A DNA stretch of 33,291 nucleotides from Candidatus Burkholderia verschuerenii (GTDB taxonomy: Bacteria; Pseudomonadota; Gammaproteobacteria; Burkholderiales; Burkholderiaceae): assembly GCF_001189365.1 (NCBI RefSeq), contig NZ_LFJJ01000040.1:1-33291 (forward strand). The letters run 5' to 3'. Of the stretch, positions 24,779-33,170 are shown in pieces. The notes beneath the pieces were generated by a model. The model saw only the letters and a list, made by a program, of their open reading frames with translations. It did not search any database and was not told the origin of the DNA. How positions within the stretch are numbered: the first letter of the stretch is position 1; each line of letters opens with the position of its first letter. Both the position numbers and the translations under genes were made by a program.

Positions 24779-25605
24779 GTCACGCGTCGTTTCTGTTGAT
24801 CGACGCGGGCAATAGCCGCATCAAGTGGTCGCTGGTCGACGCGCGCGGCGCATCGATCGCGAACGGCGCGTTCGAGCACGAGCGCGATGTCGCGCTGAAC
24901 GATCCATCGGCTTCCATCGACGACACCATTCTCGACGACTGGGCCGCGCTGCCCGCGCCGGACTCGGCGTGGATATCGAACGTGGCGGGCGAGGCGGCGC
25001 TCACGCGCATCCAGCGGCTGATCGACACGCGCTGGTCCGCGCTGCCTTGCACCGTCGTGCGGGCGCAGGCGCGGCAATGCGGCGTCGTCAATCATTACGC
25101 GCAGCCGCACACGCTCGGCAGCGACCGCTGGTGCAGCCTGATTGGCGCGCGCGCCGCGTATCCCGGCGAGCATGTGCTGATCGCCACGTTCGGCACCGCG
25201 ACGACGCTCGAAGCCCTGCGCGCGGACGGCGCGTTCACGGGCGGCCTGATCGCGCCCGGCTGGTCGCTGATGATGAAATCGCTCGGCAGCCACACCGCGC
25301 AACTGCCGACGCTCGACGCCGATGCCGCCCGCCGCGCGCTCGATTCCACCGCGAGCCGTTTCGCGACGGACACGGCCGCCGCGCTATCGGCGGGTTGTCT
25401 GTTGGCGCAGGCGAGTCTGGTCGAGCGGGCATGGCGCGATCTGCGTCACGATCTGCAGGCCGACGTTCGCCTCGTGCTCGGCGGCGGCGCGGCAAACGAG
25501 ATAGCCGGCGCGCTTCAGGTGCCGCATACTCGACACGATTCCCTGGCGTTGTCCGGCCTCGCGCTCATCGCGCGCGACGCGACGGCGTCTCATCCCAACT
25601 CTTGA
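24775..25605 (+). CDS. coaX: Type III pantothenate kinase
   Basis: The 276-residue kinase carries out the first step of coenzyme A synthesis. The ASKHA-fold phosphate motifs are visible: [16 protein letters not shown] (residues 6-21), [18 protein letters not shown] with the conserved Gly-x-Asp-Arg, and [14 protein letters not shown]-terminal glycine-rich [11 protein letters not shown] loop follows. The start is GTG at 24775, overlapping the birA stop (GTGA), which points to coupled translation. The long open frame upstream to 24124 is a shadow inside birA. It is intact. Confidence 0.95.
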   Translation: MSHASFLLIDAGNSRIKWSLVDARGASIANGAFEHERDVALNDPSASIDDTILDDWAALPAPDSAWISNVAGEAALTRIQRLIDTRWSALPCTVVRAQARQCGVVNHYAQPHTLGSDRWCSLIGARAAYPGEHVLIATFGTATTLEALRADGAFTGGLIAPGWSLMMKSLGSHTAQLPTLDADAARRALDSTASRFATDTAAALSAGCLLAQASLVERAWRDLRHDLQADVRLVLGGGAANEIAGALQVPHTRHDSLALSGLALIARDATASHPNS

Positions 25606-25630
25606 TCTGATCGAACAACGGAGCCCGGTA

Positions 25631-25870
25631 ATGCTGCGCTGGCTGATCGCCTTTCTTATTCTCGCCAACCTGCTGATGCTCGCGGTGGTGCAAGGCATGT
25701 TCGGGCCGCTGCCGGCGGCCGGCGCGCGCGAGCCGCATCATCTGCTGCAACAGGTGCATCCGGAAACGCTGAACGCGCGCCCGCTGCATCCCGAAGATGC
25801 CACCGATCAGCCGCAAGTCGGCGGACCCGCGCCCGCCGCCAACGTCCAGTCGTCGCCGATCGGACAGTGA
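25631..25870 (+). CDS. Small single-pass membrane protein of unknown function
   Basis: The encoded 79-residue protein is preceded by GGAG at good spacing, 25 bp behind coaX. An N-terminal hydrophobic helix (LRWLIAFLILANLLMLAVVQGMFG) is followed by a proline- and alanine-rich tail. It resembles the N-terminal anchor of the SPOR-domain proteins that follow coaX in related genomes, but no SPOR domain is present. It may be a separate short gene or the head of a shortened one. It runs tail to tail with rfaE2 with a 22-bp gap. Confidence 0.6.
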   Translation: MLRWLIAFLILANLLMLAVVQGMFGPLPAAGAREPHHLLQQVHPETLNARPLHPEDATDQPQVGGPAPAANVQSSPIGQ

Positions 25871-25892
25871 GCGTGCCGGCTTATTGCGCCAG

Positions 25893-26372
25893 TTATTGCG
25901 CGCGCACGCGCTTGAGCAGCGCGGTCGTCGTGCGGTCGTGCTCGAAGGGAATCGCGAGCGCGCGGCCGCCCCAGCCGCGCACCAGCGCCGATTCCGCGAG
26001 CTTGTCCATGTCGTAATCGCCGCCTTTCACCAGCACGTCGGGATGCAGCGCGTCGATGAGCTGCAACGGCGTCGTCTCCTCGAACTTCACGACCCAATCC
26101 ACGCTTTCGAGCGCGGCGAGCAGCGCCATGCGATCGTCTTCGCGATTGATCGGCCGATCGTCGCCCTTGCCGAGCGTGCGCACCGATGCATCGCTGTTCA
26201 CGCCGACGATCAGCGTCGCGCCGAGCGCCTTGGCATCGGCGAGATAAGTGACGTGACCGCGATGCAGGATATCGAAGACGCCGTTGGTGAAGATCACCGG
26301 GCCGGCGAGCGTGGAACGGCGCGCGGCGAGCGCGTCGCGCGTGGTGATCTTGCGTTCGAAAATGGCGGACAT
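25893..26372 (-). CDS. rfaE2: D-glycero-beta-D-manno-heptose 1-phosphate adenylyltransferase
   Basis: The 159-residue enzyme makes ADP-heptose for the lipopolysaccharide inner core. It is the stand-alone second domain of the bifunctional HldE. The cytidylyltransferase-like signature is FTNGVFDILHRGHVTYLADAKALG with the HxGH motif. It also has GVNSDASVRTLGKGDDRPIN and the C-terminal RTTTALLKR motif. The start at 26372 matches the family. The separate kinase-domain gene (hldA) is not in this window. It is intact. Confidence 0.94.
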   Translation of the reverse strand: MSAIFERKITTRDALAARRSTLAGPVIFTNGVFDILHRGHVTYLADAKALGATLIVGVNSDASVRTLGKGDDRPINREDDRMALLAALESVDWVVKFEETTPLQLIDALHPDVLVKGGDYDMDKLAESALVRGWGGRALAIPFEHDRTTTALLKRVRAQ

Positions 26373-26440
26373 GACGACCTGCTTGCGATGTTGGGAAAGC
26401 GCGCATTGTGCCACGAGGCCACGCGCACGCATGCGGCGAA

Positions 26441-26475
26441 AAGCAAAACGGCCCGCCGGTTGGGGCCGGCGGGCC
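26441..26475 (-). terminator. Intrinsic terminator of the desaturase-like gene
   Basis: GGCCCGCCGG (26450-26459) pairs perfectly with CCGGCGGGCC (26466-26475) around a 6-nt loop. On the minus strand it is followed by GTTTTGCTTTT. It lies 40 bp behind the stop codon at 26515 and upstream of the rfaE2 start. Confidence 0.88.
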
Positions 26476-26514
26476 GCGCGAATCGCTACAGAATCGCTAT
26501 CTATTCGATGAAAC

Positions 26515-27396
26515 TCAGGCCGGCTGTTCAGCCGATGCCGCGCCGCCCGATGCCGCCTGCAGACGCAGCACGACTTCCTTGCGGTAACGGTTCAGCTCCT
26601 GCGCGGTCACGAACGAGCGCTCGAAGAGAATCGACAGATTATGCAGAATGCGCTCGACGACCTTCTTCTCCCAGCTGTCGTCGAAGCGGATCTGGTCGTC
26701 GAGCCAGCGCTCGAGCCATTCCGGGTCCGGCAGACGCGACTGCACGGTATCGCGCGGGAACAGCGCCTGATTCACGTGCAGGTTCGTGGGATGCAACGGC
26801 TTTTCCGTGCGACGCGCCGACGCCATCAGCACGCCGATCTTCGCGAAAGCGGCACGCGCCGAATCGCCGGCATTGGTGAGCGCCTTCTTCATATAGCGCA
26901 GATACGCGCCGCCATGCCGCGCTTCATCGCGCGAAATGGTTTCGTAGATGTGCTTGATGACCGGCTCGGTGTGCCACTCGGCCGCCCGGCGATACCAGTG
27001 ATTCAAGCGGATTTCACCGCAGAAGTGCAGCATCAGCGTTTCGAGCGGCGGCGCCGGATCGAACTCGAAGCGCACCGCGTGCAGCTCTTCCTCGCTCGGC
27101 ACGAATTCGGGTTTGAAGCGCCGTAGGTACTCCATCAGCACCAGCGAGTGCTTCTGTTCCTCGAAGAACCACACGCTCATGAAAGCGGAAAAATCGCTGT
27201 CATTGTGGTTGTCACGCAGGAACATCTCGGTTGCGGGAAGAGCGGACCATTCGGTGATCGCGTTCATCTTGACGGTCTTGGCCTGCTCGTCGGTGAGCAG
27301 GGACGCGTCGAATTTGTCCCAGGGGATATCTTTTTCCATATCCCAACGGACGGATTCCAGCGATTTATACAGTTCCGGATAAAGCATGGTGTTCAT
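26515..27396 (-). CDS. Di-iron ferritin-like protein, acyl-ACP desaturase-like
   Basis: The 293-residue protein has the di-iron four-helix bundle pattern: a first glutamate region (NAITEWSALPATEMF), FFEEQKHSLVLMEYL (EExxH with Glu80 and His83), GEIRLNHWYRRAAEW (Glu128) and ISRDEARHGGAYLRYM (Glu158, His161). The arrangement resembles soluble acyl-ACP desaturases and the ferritin-like proteins related to them. An oxygen-dependent reaction on fatty acyl chains is plausible but not proven. The start at 27396 has an AGGGGTGG ribosome-binding site. It lies downstream of a B12-binding MerR regulator on the same strand, 445 bp away, and has its own terminator. Confidence 0.8.
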   Translation of the reverse strand: MNTMLYPELYKSLESVRWDMEKDIPWDKFDASLLTDEQAKTVKMNAITEWSALPATEMFLRDNHNDSDFSAFMSVWFFEEQKHSLVLMEYLRRFKPEFVPSEEELHAVRFEFDPAPPLETLMLHFCGEIRLNHWYRRAAEWHTEPVIKHIYETISRDEARHGGAYLRYMKKALTNAGDSARAAFAKIGVLMASARRTEKPLHPTNLHVNQALFPRDTVQSRLPDPEWLERWLDDQIRFDDSWEKKVVERILHNLSILFERSFVTAQELNRYRKEVVLRLQAASGGAASAEQPA

Positions 27397-27841
27397 AGTC
27401 CACCCCTGAAGCCACTTATGCGACGTTATATCTATGTAGATCCTGGCGGCCGATGTGCGGTAAAAATAGCTGCACTTCAGCAACCAAACTTTCAATTTTA
27501 CGCGGGATTTCGGCGGCCTAAGACGAAAACCGACAACAAAGCGCGTAATTTCGCGCCGTAACAGTGCATGGCGCGCCGCGAAAACACCGCATGTCCCCGT
27601 GCGAATGTTGCTTTGTTTACGTCTTGCTCTATCGTGGGTGAGGAGCGAAACCTGTGCCTGAGGTAAATGTAAGGCCTGTGGCGACCTGATCGGCGCCGGA
27701 ACGCGCCCGGTCGCGCAGTGTGACGCATCCGCATGACAGCGGTGCGAAAGGAAGCATGTGCGCCGGTCGCGCCCGCACCAGCCGGTAACCGCGACAGCGC
27801 CTAAGCGCCGTGCCGCGGCCCGCCGATGCGAGCGTCTTCGA
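27397..27841. other. Intergenic region between the desaturase-like gene and the B12-MerR gene
   Basis: About 445 bp without a supported gene. It is AT-rich near the desaturase-like start. ATCTA-TG-TAGAT (27430-27441) is a short inverted repeat 34 bp upstream of that start and could be part of an operator or promoter. No terminator is evident behind the regulator gene. Confidence 0.5.
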
Positions 27842-28855
27842 TCATAGCACGCTGGATTGACGCCATTCCGCGACCGTTTCGTCGATGGGCGTGAGCCCCG
27901 CGACATGGTCGATTCCTTCATGAGCCTTTCGGCGCAGAGCGGGACTGCTGCCGCCGACCCAGATCCGGACATGCGGCGGCAGAAGCTTGCGCAAGTCGGT
28001 CAGCGCAGTCGCGATGGACTGCGAGGGCAGCACCGCCGAGAACGACAGCGCGACGATATCGATCTTATGCACCGACACCGCTTCGACGATATCGTGCAGC
28101 GGCGTTTGCATGCCGAGCTGGAAGCATTCGCTTTCGGAGATCGTGAACATCGCTTCGGCCATCAACAGACCAAGGCCGTGTCCTTCGCCCGATAAAGTCG
28201 TTAGCAGCACTCGCGGTCGCGAGCCGCGTCCGCGCAGCGCGTCGGACAGCGGACGCATCAGCGAGCGCAGCGTGACCTGAATGGCCTCGCTGAACAGATG
28301 CTCGTGATAGACCTGCAGCGTCCTCGCCGCCCACGCGTTGCCGACACGCGCGGCCAGCGGCGCGGCGACGTCCAGAACAAACCGCTCGAGTCCGTCGCGC
28401 GTCGCGCGCTTCAGAAGACAGTAGCGGAATTCTTCATACTGACCGGTGCGTAATAGTTCGAGCAACTGATCGAGTTCGACATCGGGTGCGTCCTGGCCAA
28501 TGCCGGACGACTCGGCCAGTTCTCGCAACGCATCGATCGACTGCACGAGCACCTTGCTCGGCCGATGCCCCGCGTCGAGCAGACGCTTGACCAGCCGCAG
28601 CTTGGAGACCTGCTCCTGTGGGTAGAGCCGCTCTCCGCCGGATGAACGCATCGGTTGAGGGAAACCGTAACGCCGCTCCCAGACGCGCAGTGTGTCTTTC
28701 GTCAGACCAATTTCCTGCGCAATTGCGCCGATGCCTATCCCTGCCATCGCGAAAGAAGGACGAAGTCCGTAGATCGGCTCCGGCAAGGGATCGGATCGTT
28801 TGACGCCATCGGCGTTCGATTCCGGATCGTATTCTTGTTCGGATGAGTTTGTCAT
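27842..28855 (-). CDS. MerR-family regulator with B12-binding domain (CarH/LitR-like)
   Basis: The encoded protein has 337 residues. An N-terminal MerR helix-turn-helix (GIGAIAQEIGLTKDTLRVWERRYGFPQPMRSSGGERLYPQEQ, about 41-82) is followed by a cap helical bundle and a cobalamin-binding Rossmann domain. The cap has W-x9-EH (Trp175, Glu185-His186). The B12 domain has E-x-H-x-x-G (Glu224, His226, Gly229), where the histidine would be the lower cobalt ligand. Both are the signatures of adenosylcobalamin photoreceptors CarH and LitR, which bind DNA in the dark and release it in light. The residue next to Trp175 is Ala, where Thermus CarH has the His that caps cobalt after illumination. The start at 28855 (ATG) is chosen. 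A GTG at 28891 is an alternative. Neither has a strong ribosome-binding site. Confidence 0.9.
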   Translation of the reverse strand: MTNSSEQEYDPESNADGVKRSDPLPEPIYGLRPSFAMAGIGIGAIAQEIGLTKDTLRVWERRYGFPQPMRSSGGERLYPQEQVSKLRLVKRLLDAGHRPSKVLVQSIDALRELAESSGIGQDAPDVELDQLLELLRTGQYEEFRYCLLKRATRDGLERFVLDVAAPLAARVGNAWAARTLQVYHEHLFSEAIQVTLRSLMRPLSDALRGRGSRPRVLLTTLSGEGHGLGLLMAEAMFTISESECFQLGMQTPLHDIVEAVSVHKIDIVALSFSAVLPSQSIATALTDLRKLLPPHVRIWVGGSSPALRRKAHEGIDHVAGLTPIDETVAEWRQSSVL

Positions 28856-29211
28856 GGACGAATGGTCGGAAAACAATCGCGTTGAAAACACGCACGTTGC
28901 ATGCCCAGCGAGAATCGCACTCCTGCGCTTTAATGATGACCGTAATAATAAACAAAAACGAAATAATTGGTGCGCTGGCTTGATGAAGGTTCCGTGAAGA
29001 ACATCATAGAGCGTCTCGCCAGGAAGAACGTGCCCCTAGGCTTTCGTTAATACGTGGCGGCTGGCGTTTCGGACGCACGCAAACAAAAAATTCTTGTTTT
29101 GCTTGTCGCGGACAGATGCGCGAACGAAGGTCGCGCGGCGGGATGAGATGGGTCGAAGCAAGCGAGCGCCGCTTCGACACGTGACGCTTGATGCAACGTT
29201 TAACGCAACGC
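28856..29211. other. Intergenic region between the regulator gene and phaM
   Basis: About 355 bp. It holds an AT-rich stretch (around 28930-28970) that is the likely promoter zone of the regulator, and an inverted repeat at 29152-29178. No RNA gene or supported reading frame is seen. Confidence 0.5.
29152..29178. repeat. Inverted repeat behind phaM
   Basis: GTCGAAGC (29152-29159) and GCTTCGAC (29171-29178) are perfect 8-bp inverted arms with an 11-nt spacer. They lie 34-60 bp behind the phaM stop. No T-run follows on the minus strand, so an intrinsic terminator is uncertain. Confidence 0.45.
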
Positions 29212-29974
29212 TTAAAGGGGCTTCTTGCGCGGCGTTGTCTTGCGGGCTGCCGTCTTCTTCGCGGCCGCGCCTTCGCTCTTGTCATCGCTCGATGCGGCGC
29301 CTGCGGGCGATGCCGCGCCGCCTTCGGGCGATGCATCGGGCATCGCGTCTACCGGGTTCGTTGCGCCGGTCATGCCGGGCTGAAGCATCGCGAGATGCGC
29401 GAGCTGATTGAACTGCGATTGCAGCATGTTCCACCACGGTCCCGCATCGAAACCGGGCGGCGCGTCGGCGGGCTGTTCGTCGGCGGATGCGCCGGACGCC
29501 GATGCCGCTTCGGCCGACGCTGCGCTCGGCGGCGCTTGCGGTGCTTCGGGGCTTGCTCGCGCTGCTCATCGGCCAGCCCGCCGCCTTCGGCTTCTCCGAT
29601 GCCGCCGCGCTCTGCATGCCTTCCACCGATGTCTGCGCGAACGCGCCGAACGCACGCAAGGTCGCAAGCGTCGCGCGCTGCACTTCGAGCGCCTGAATCG
29701 CCGATTGCAGCATGTTGAGATTGAGCTTGAGCCAGTGCTCGACGGCGCGCATGTCGGTCACGCGCTTGTCGAGTTCTTCGATGTTGGTGAGCGGCGCCAT
29801 CATGTCGGACATCATCGAGAGCGAAGGAGGCATGCCCTGGCCGCCGCCCTGCATCGTGGCGGCGAACGAATTCAGACGCATCATCTCCCACATCTTGCTC
29901 ATCATGTCGGCCGAGCCGAAGCCGGGAAAACCGGGGATGGAGAATGGCGGATTGCCGCCTGCGTTGTCAGTCAT
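29212..29974 (-). pseudogene. phaM: PhaM-like PHB granule protein, frameshifted in the linker
   Basis: PhaM proteins activate PHB synthase and tether PHB granules to the nucleoid. The N-terminal part ([26 protein letters not shown], then [49 protein letters not shown]) reads to about 29580. The C-terminal part (GPWWNMLQSQFNQLAHLAMLQPGM and the lysine-rich tail AAKKTAARKTTPRKKPL that binds DNA) reads in another frame. The best fit needs two one-base losses, near 29573-29578 and 29548-29553, within the alanine/proline/glutamine linker. An uncorrected product would have the helical part but an arginine-rich nonsense tail. It could be a real pseudogene or a repetitive-linker sequencing error. Confidence 0.82.
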
Positions 29975-29998
29975 TCGATGCTCCTTGTGATCTATGCG

Positions 29999-30034
29999 AC
30001 GTTCGGTTCAACGTTCGACTACACGTTCGATGCC
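29999..30034. repeat. Three 12-bp units with ACGTTCG in the phaM leader
   Basis: ACGTTCG occurs at 29999, 30011 and 30023, exactly every 12 bp (units ACGTTCGGTTCA, ACGTTCGACTAC, ACGTTCGATGCC). The array lies in the 64-bp gap between the enoyl-CoA hydratase stop and the phaM start. It could be a set of protein binding sites or a decayed tandem repeat. Confidence 0.75.
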
Positions 30035-30038
30035 GAGG

Positions 30039-30866
30039 TCAGAACGGCGCGCCGCCCGGAAAATCCGGCGCGCGGCGCTCCCGCAGCGAGCGCATGCCCT
30101 CATGCACGTCCGGTCCCGCGAAGCCCATGAATTCGAGCGCGAGCGATGCATCGAAGGTCGGCCCCGCCGAGCGCAGCCAGTTGTTGAGCGCGTACTTGGT
30201 CCAGCGTATCGCGGTTTGCGAGCCTTGGGCGAGACGCGTCGCGACTTCCATCGCCTTCGGCATCAGATCGGGCTCGTCCACCGCGAGCGATACCAGCCCG
30301 ATGCGCTCCGCTTCCTCGCCGCTCACCGGCTCGCATAGCAGCAGATAGTACTTGGCCTTGGCCATCCCGCACAGCAGCGGCCAGACGATCGCCGCGTGAT
30401 CGCCCGCCGCGACGCCGAGCCGCGTATGCCCGTCGATGATGCGCGCGGACTTCGACGCGATCGAGATATCGGCCAGCAATCCCGCGACCAGACCCGCGCC
30501 GACCGCCGGCCCGTGCATCGCCGAGACGATCGGCTTGCCGCAATTGATGACGTTGTACACGAGGTCGCGCGCTTCGTGCCACACGCGTGCGCGCACGTCG
30601 AAATCGTTCGCCATCTCCTCGACGAGTCCGAGATCGCCGCCCGCGGAAAAGCCCTTGCCCTCGCCGCGAATCAGCGCGACGCGCGTCTCGGGATCGCGGT
30701 CGATATCGCGCCAGATGTCCGCGAGTTCGCGATGCATGTTGGCATCCGCCGTGGACAGGCCGCTCTTGTTCGCGCCCGCGCCGGGCATCACCACTTCGAG
30801 CACGCCATGCGGATGGCGGCGCAATTCGAGCGACGTGTAATGCGAATACATGGAAAGATCGCTCAT
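30039..30866 (-). CDS. Enoyl-CoA hydratase/isomerase family protein
   Basis: The 275-residue crotonase-fold protein hydrates or rearranges enoyl-CoA thioesters. Oxyanion-hole segments are visible: [18 protein letters not shown] (about residues 69-86) and [23 protein letters not shown] (about 115-137). A C-terminal helical part follows with [35 protein letters not shown]. The catalytic acid position of the classical hydratase is not clearly a glutamate, so an exact reaction is not assigned. The start at 30866 is chosen by family fit. It is 17 bp behind the solute-binding protein gene on the same strand, so the two are probably cotranscribed. Confidence 0.9.
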   Translation of the reverse strand: MSDLSMYSHYTSLELRRHPHGVLEVVMPGAGANKSGLSTADANMHRELADIWRDIDRDPETRVALIRGEGKGFSAGGDLGLVEEMANDFDVRARVWHEARDLVYNVINCGKPIVSAMHGPAVGAGLVAGLLADISIASKSARIIDGHTRLGVAAGDHAAIVWPLLCGMAKAKYYLLLCEPVSGEEAERIGLVSLAVDEPDLMPKAMEVATRLAQGSQTAIRWTKYALNNWLRSAGPTFDASLALEFMGFAGPDVHEGMRSLRERRAPDFPGGAPF

Positions 30867-30883
30867 GCTGAAGGCCTCATGAT

Positions 30884-32059
30884 TTAGCGCGGCTGATAAA
30901 CCCATTTGCCGTCGCGGATCTCGACCATCACGCGCGCGCGCTGATCGAGACCGATGTGATCGGTGGGCGACATGTTGACTTGCCCGTTGATATCGGAAAA
31001 ATTCTTCGTGCTTTCGAGCGCGTCACGTAACGCGCTACGGAACGCGGCCGTGCCGGGCGCGCCCGCTTTCATCGCGATGGGCGCGGCGCAATTCAGCAGC
31101 ATGCCCGCATCCCACGCATACGAGCCGAACGCGGACACCGAGCCCGCGCCCTGCTTCGCTTCGTACAGTTTGATGTAGTCGAGCGCGAGACGTTTGGCCG
31201 GATGATCGTCGGGCAATTGCGACGCGACCAGCACCGGACTCGCCGGCAGGAAGGTGCCGTTGCAATCCGCGCCGCACACGCGCAGGAAGTCGCGATTGCC
31301 GACGCCGTGATTGTGATAAACCTTTCCCTTGAAACCGCGTTGCGCGAGCGTCTTCGGCGGCAGCGCGGCGGGCGTCCCGGCCGCGCCGACCACGACCGCA
31401 TCGGGCTTGGCGGCAAGGATCTTGAGGATCTGCCCGGTCACACTCGGATCGGTGCGGTTGAAGCGCTCGTTCGCCACCACTTCGATCTTGTGGAGCTGCG
31501 CGAACTTCGCGACTTCGGCATAGAAGGTCTCGCCGAGCGCGTCTGCCTGACCGATATACGCGAGCGTCTTCACGCCATGATTGCTCGCATGCTCGGCAAT
31601 GGCCGATGCCATCATCGCGTCGGTCTGCGGCGTCTTGAAGACCCAGCGGCGCTTGTTGTCCACCGGTTCGATGATCTTCGCCGACGACGCCAGCGAGATC
31701 ATCGGCGTCTGCCCTTGCGCGACGACATCGATCATCGCGAGCGAGTTCGGCGTGATCGACGAGCCGATGATCGCATCGACCTGATCTTCGCTGATGAGCT
31801 TCTTGGTGGACTGCACGGCCTGCGTGGTGTCGGAGGCATCGTCGAGCACGATGTAATCGACCGGTCTGCCGCCCATTTCCTTCGGCAACAGCGCGACGGT
31901 TTCGCGCGCGGGAATACCGAGCGACGCCGCCGGTCCCGTCAACGACAGCACCAGCCCGATCTTCACATGCGCCTGATTCTGCTGCGCGAGCGCCGCCGTC
32001 AATACCGCGAACGCCAGCGTCATCCCGACCATGAACCGCCACTTGCCGCGTGCAGCCAT
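30884..32059 (-). CDS. Branched-chain amino acid type ABC transporter substrate-binding protein
   Basis: The encoded protein has 391 residues. A signal peptide (residues 1-25, [21 protein letters not shown]) is followed by a type I periplasmic binding fold: [63 protein letters not shown], and a second lobe to the end ([10 protein letters not shown]). This is the LivJ/LivK-like Peripla_BP_6 family. The ligand may be an amino acid or, given the hydrolase neighbours, an aromatic acid or acyl compound. The ribosome-binding site AAGGAGA precedes the ATG at 32059. No permease or ATPase genes lie in the window, so it is an orphan binding protein. Confidence 0.92.
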   Translation of the reverse strand: MAARGKWRFMVGMTLAFAVLTAALAQQNQAHVKIGLVLSLTGPAASLGIPARETVALLPKEMGGRPVDYIVLDDASDTTQAVQSTKKLISEDQVDAIIGSSITPNSLAMIDVVAQGQTPMISLASSAKIIEPVDNKRRWVFKTPQTDAMMASAIAEHASNHGVKTLAYIGQADALGETFYAEVAKFAQLHKIEVVANERFNRTDPSVTGQILKILAAKPDAVVVGAAGTPAALPPKTLAQRGFKGKVYHNHGVGNRDFLRVCGADCNGTFLPASPVLVASQLPDDHPAKRLALDYIKLYEAKQGAGSVSAFGSYAWDAGMLLNCAAPIAMKAGAPGTAAFRSALRDALESTKNFSDINGQVNMSPTDHIGLDQRARVMVEIRDGKWVYQPR

Positions 32060-32145
32060 CGAAGTCTCCTTGTTGTTCTGTGCAGGCGCGCCGCGCGGCG
32101 GCGCCCGGCAAGTGTAAGGCGATGGCTGCGCGCACCGCATCGGGC

Positions 32146-33150
32146 TTAACCCGTTGCGCAGAGCAGTGTTCCGGCTGCAAGACCGCCTGATCGATGGCAC
32201 CGAAAATGGACTTGCCCGCTTCGTCGAACATCTCGATACGCACGCTGTCGCCGAACTTCATGAATTCGGTCGCGGCCTTGCCGTGCTCGATGGTTTCCAG
32301 ACAGCGCTTCTCGGCGATACAGCCATAGCCGCGCGAGGTGTCCTTGTTCGAGATCGTGCCCGAACCGACGATCGACCCCGCGCGCAGATTGCGCGTCTTC
32401 GATGCATGCGCGATGAGCTAACCGAAGTGGAACACCATGTCCGTGCCGCAGTCGGGCTGGCCGACCTTTTTGCCGTTCCAGTGCACGATCATCGGACGAT
32501 GCACGCGGCCTTCGCGCCACACGTCGCCGAGTTCGTCGGGCGTGACGGCGACCGGCGAGAACGCCGTCGCGGGCTTGCTCTGGAAGAAGCCGAAGCCCTT
32601 CGCGAGTTCGGCGGGAATCAGATTGCGCAGCGAGACATCGTTGACGAGCATCAGCAATCTCACTTGACGCAGCGCTTCGTCGGGCGTGGACGCCATCGGC
32701 ACATCGGACGTGATGACCGCGACCTCCGCCTCGAAGTCGATGCCATACGATTCCGACGCGCACACGATATCGTCCGTCGCGCCGATGAAGTCGTCGCTGC
32801 CGCCTTGGTACATCAGCGGATCGGTCCAGAACTCGGGCGGCATCTCCGCGTTGCGCGCGCGTCGCACGAGTTCGACGTGATTCACGTAGGACGAACCATC
32901 GGCCCATTGGAGGAACGCGCGCGGCAACGGCGCCATGCAGTTCTTCGCGTCGAAGGAAAACGGATTGCGCGCGGCCCAGATTGAGCGCCTCGTACAGTTC
33001 CATGAGTTGCGGCGCGTAGAAGGTCCAGTCGTCGAGCGCGCGCTGCAGCGTGGCGACGATGCCGTCGGCAATGGCCGCCGTGCGCAGATCGCGCGACACG
33101 ACGATAAGCTGGCCGTCGCGGGTGCCGTCCTTCAGGGTGGCGAGTTTCAT
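32146..33150 (-). pseudogene. Fumarylacetoacetate hydrolase family protein, frameshift and in-frame stop
   Basis: The family cleaves fumarylacetoacetate or related diketo acids, as in tyrosine/homogentisate breakdown. The first 60 residues read from 33150 (MKLATLKDGTRDGQLIVVSRDLRTAAIADG to YEALNLGRA). Near 32970 the frame changes and continues with NPFSFDAKNCMAPLPRAF, YVNHVELVRRARNAEMP, GIDFEAEVAVITSD (metal-site region) and GFGFFQSKPATAFSPVAVTPDELGDVW. At 32418-32420 a TAG replaces Gln in FHFG-Q-LIAHASKTRN. The remaining C-terminal part (AGSIVGSGTISNKDTSRGYGCIAEKRC) follows in frame. The end is unclear because that frame has no nearby stop. An insertion sequence begins 20 bp before the start codon and would separate the gene from its promoter. 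Confidence 0.88.
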
Positions 33151-33170
33151 GGAAGCGGTATTGGTGCCTA

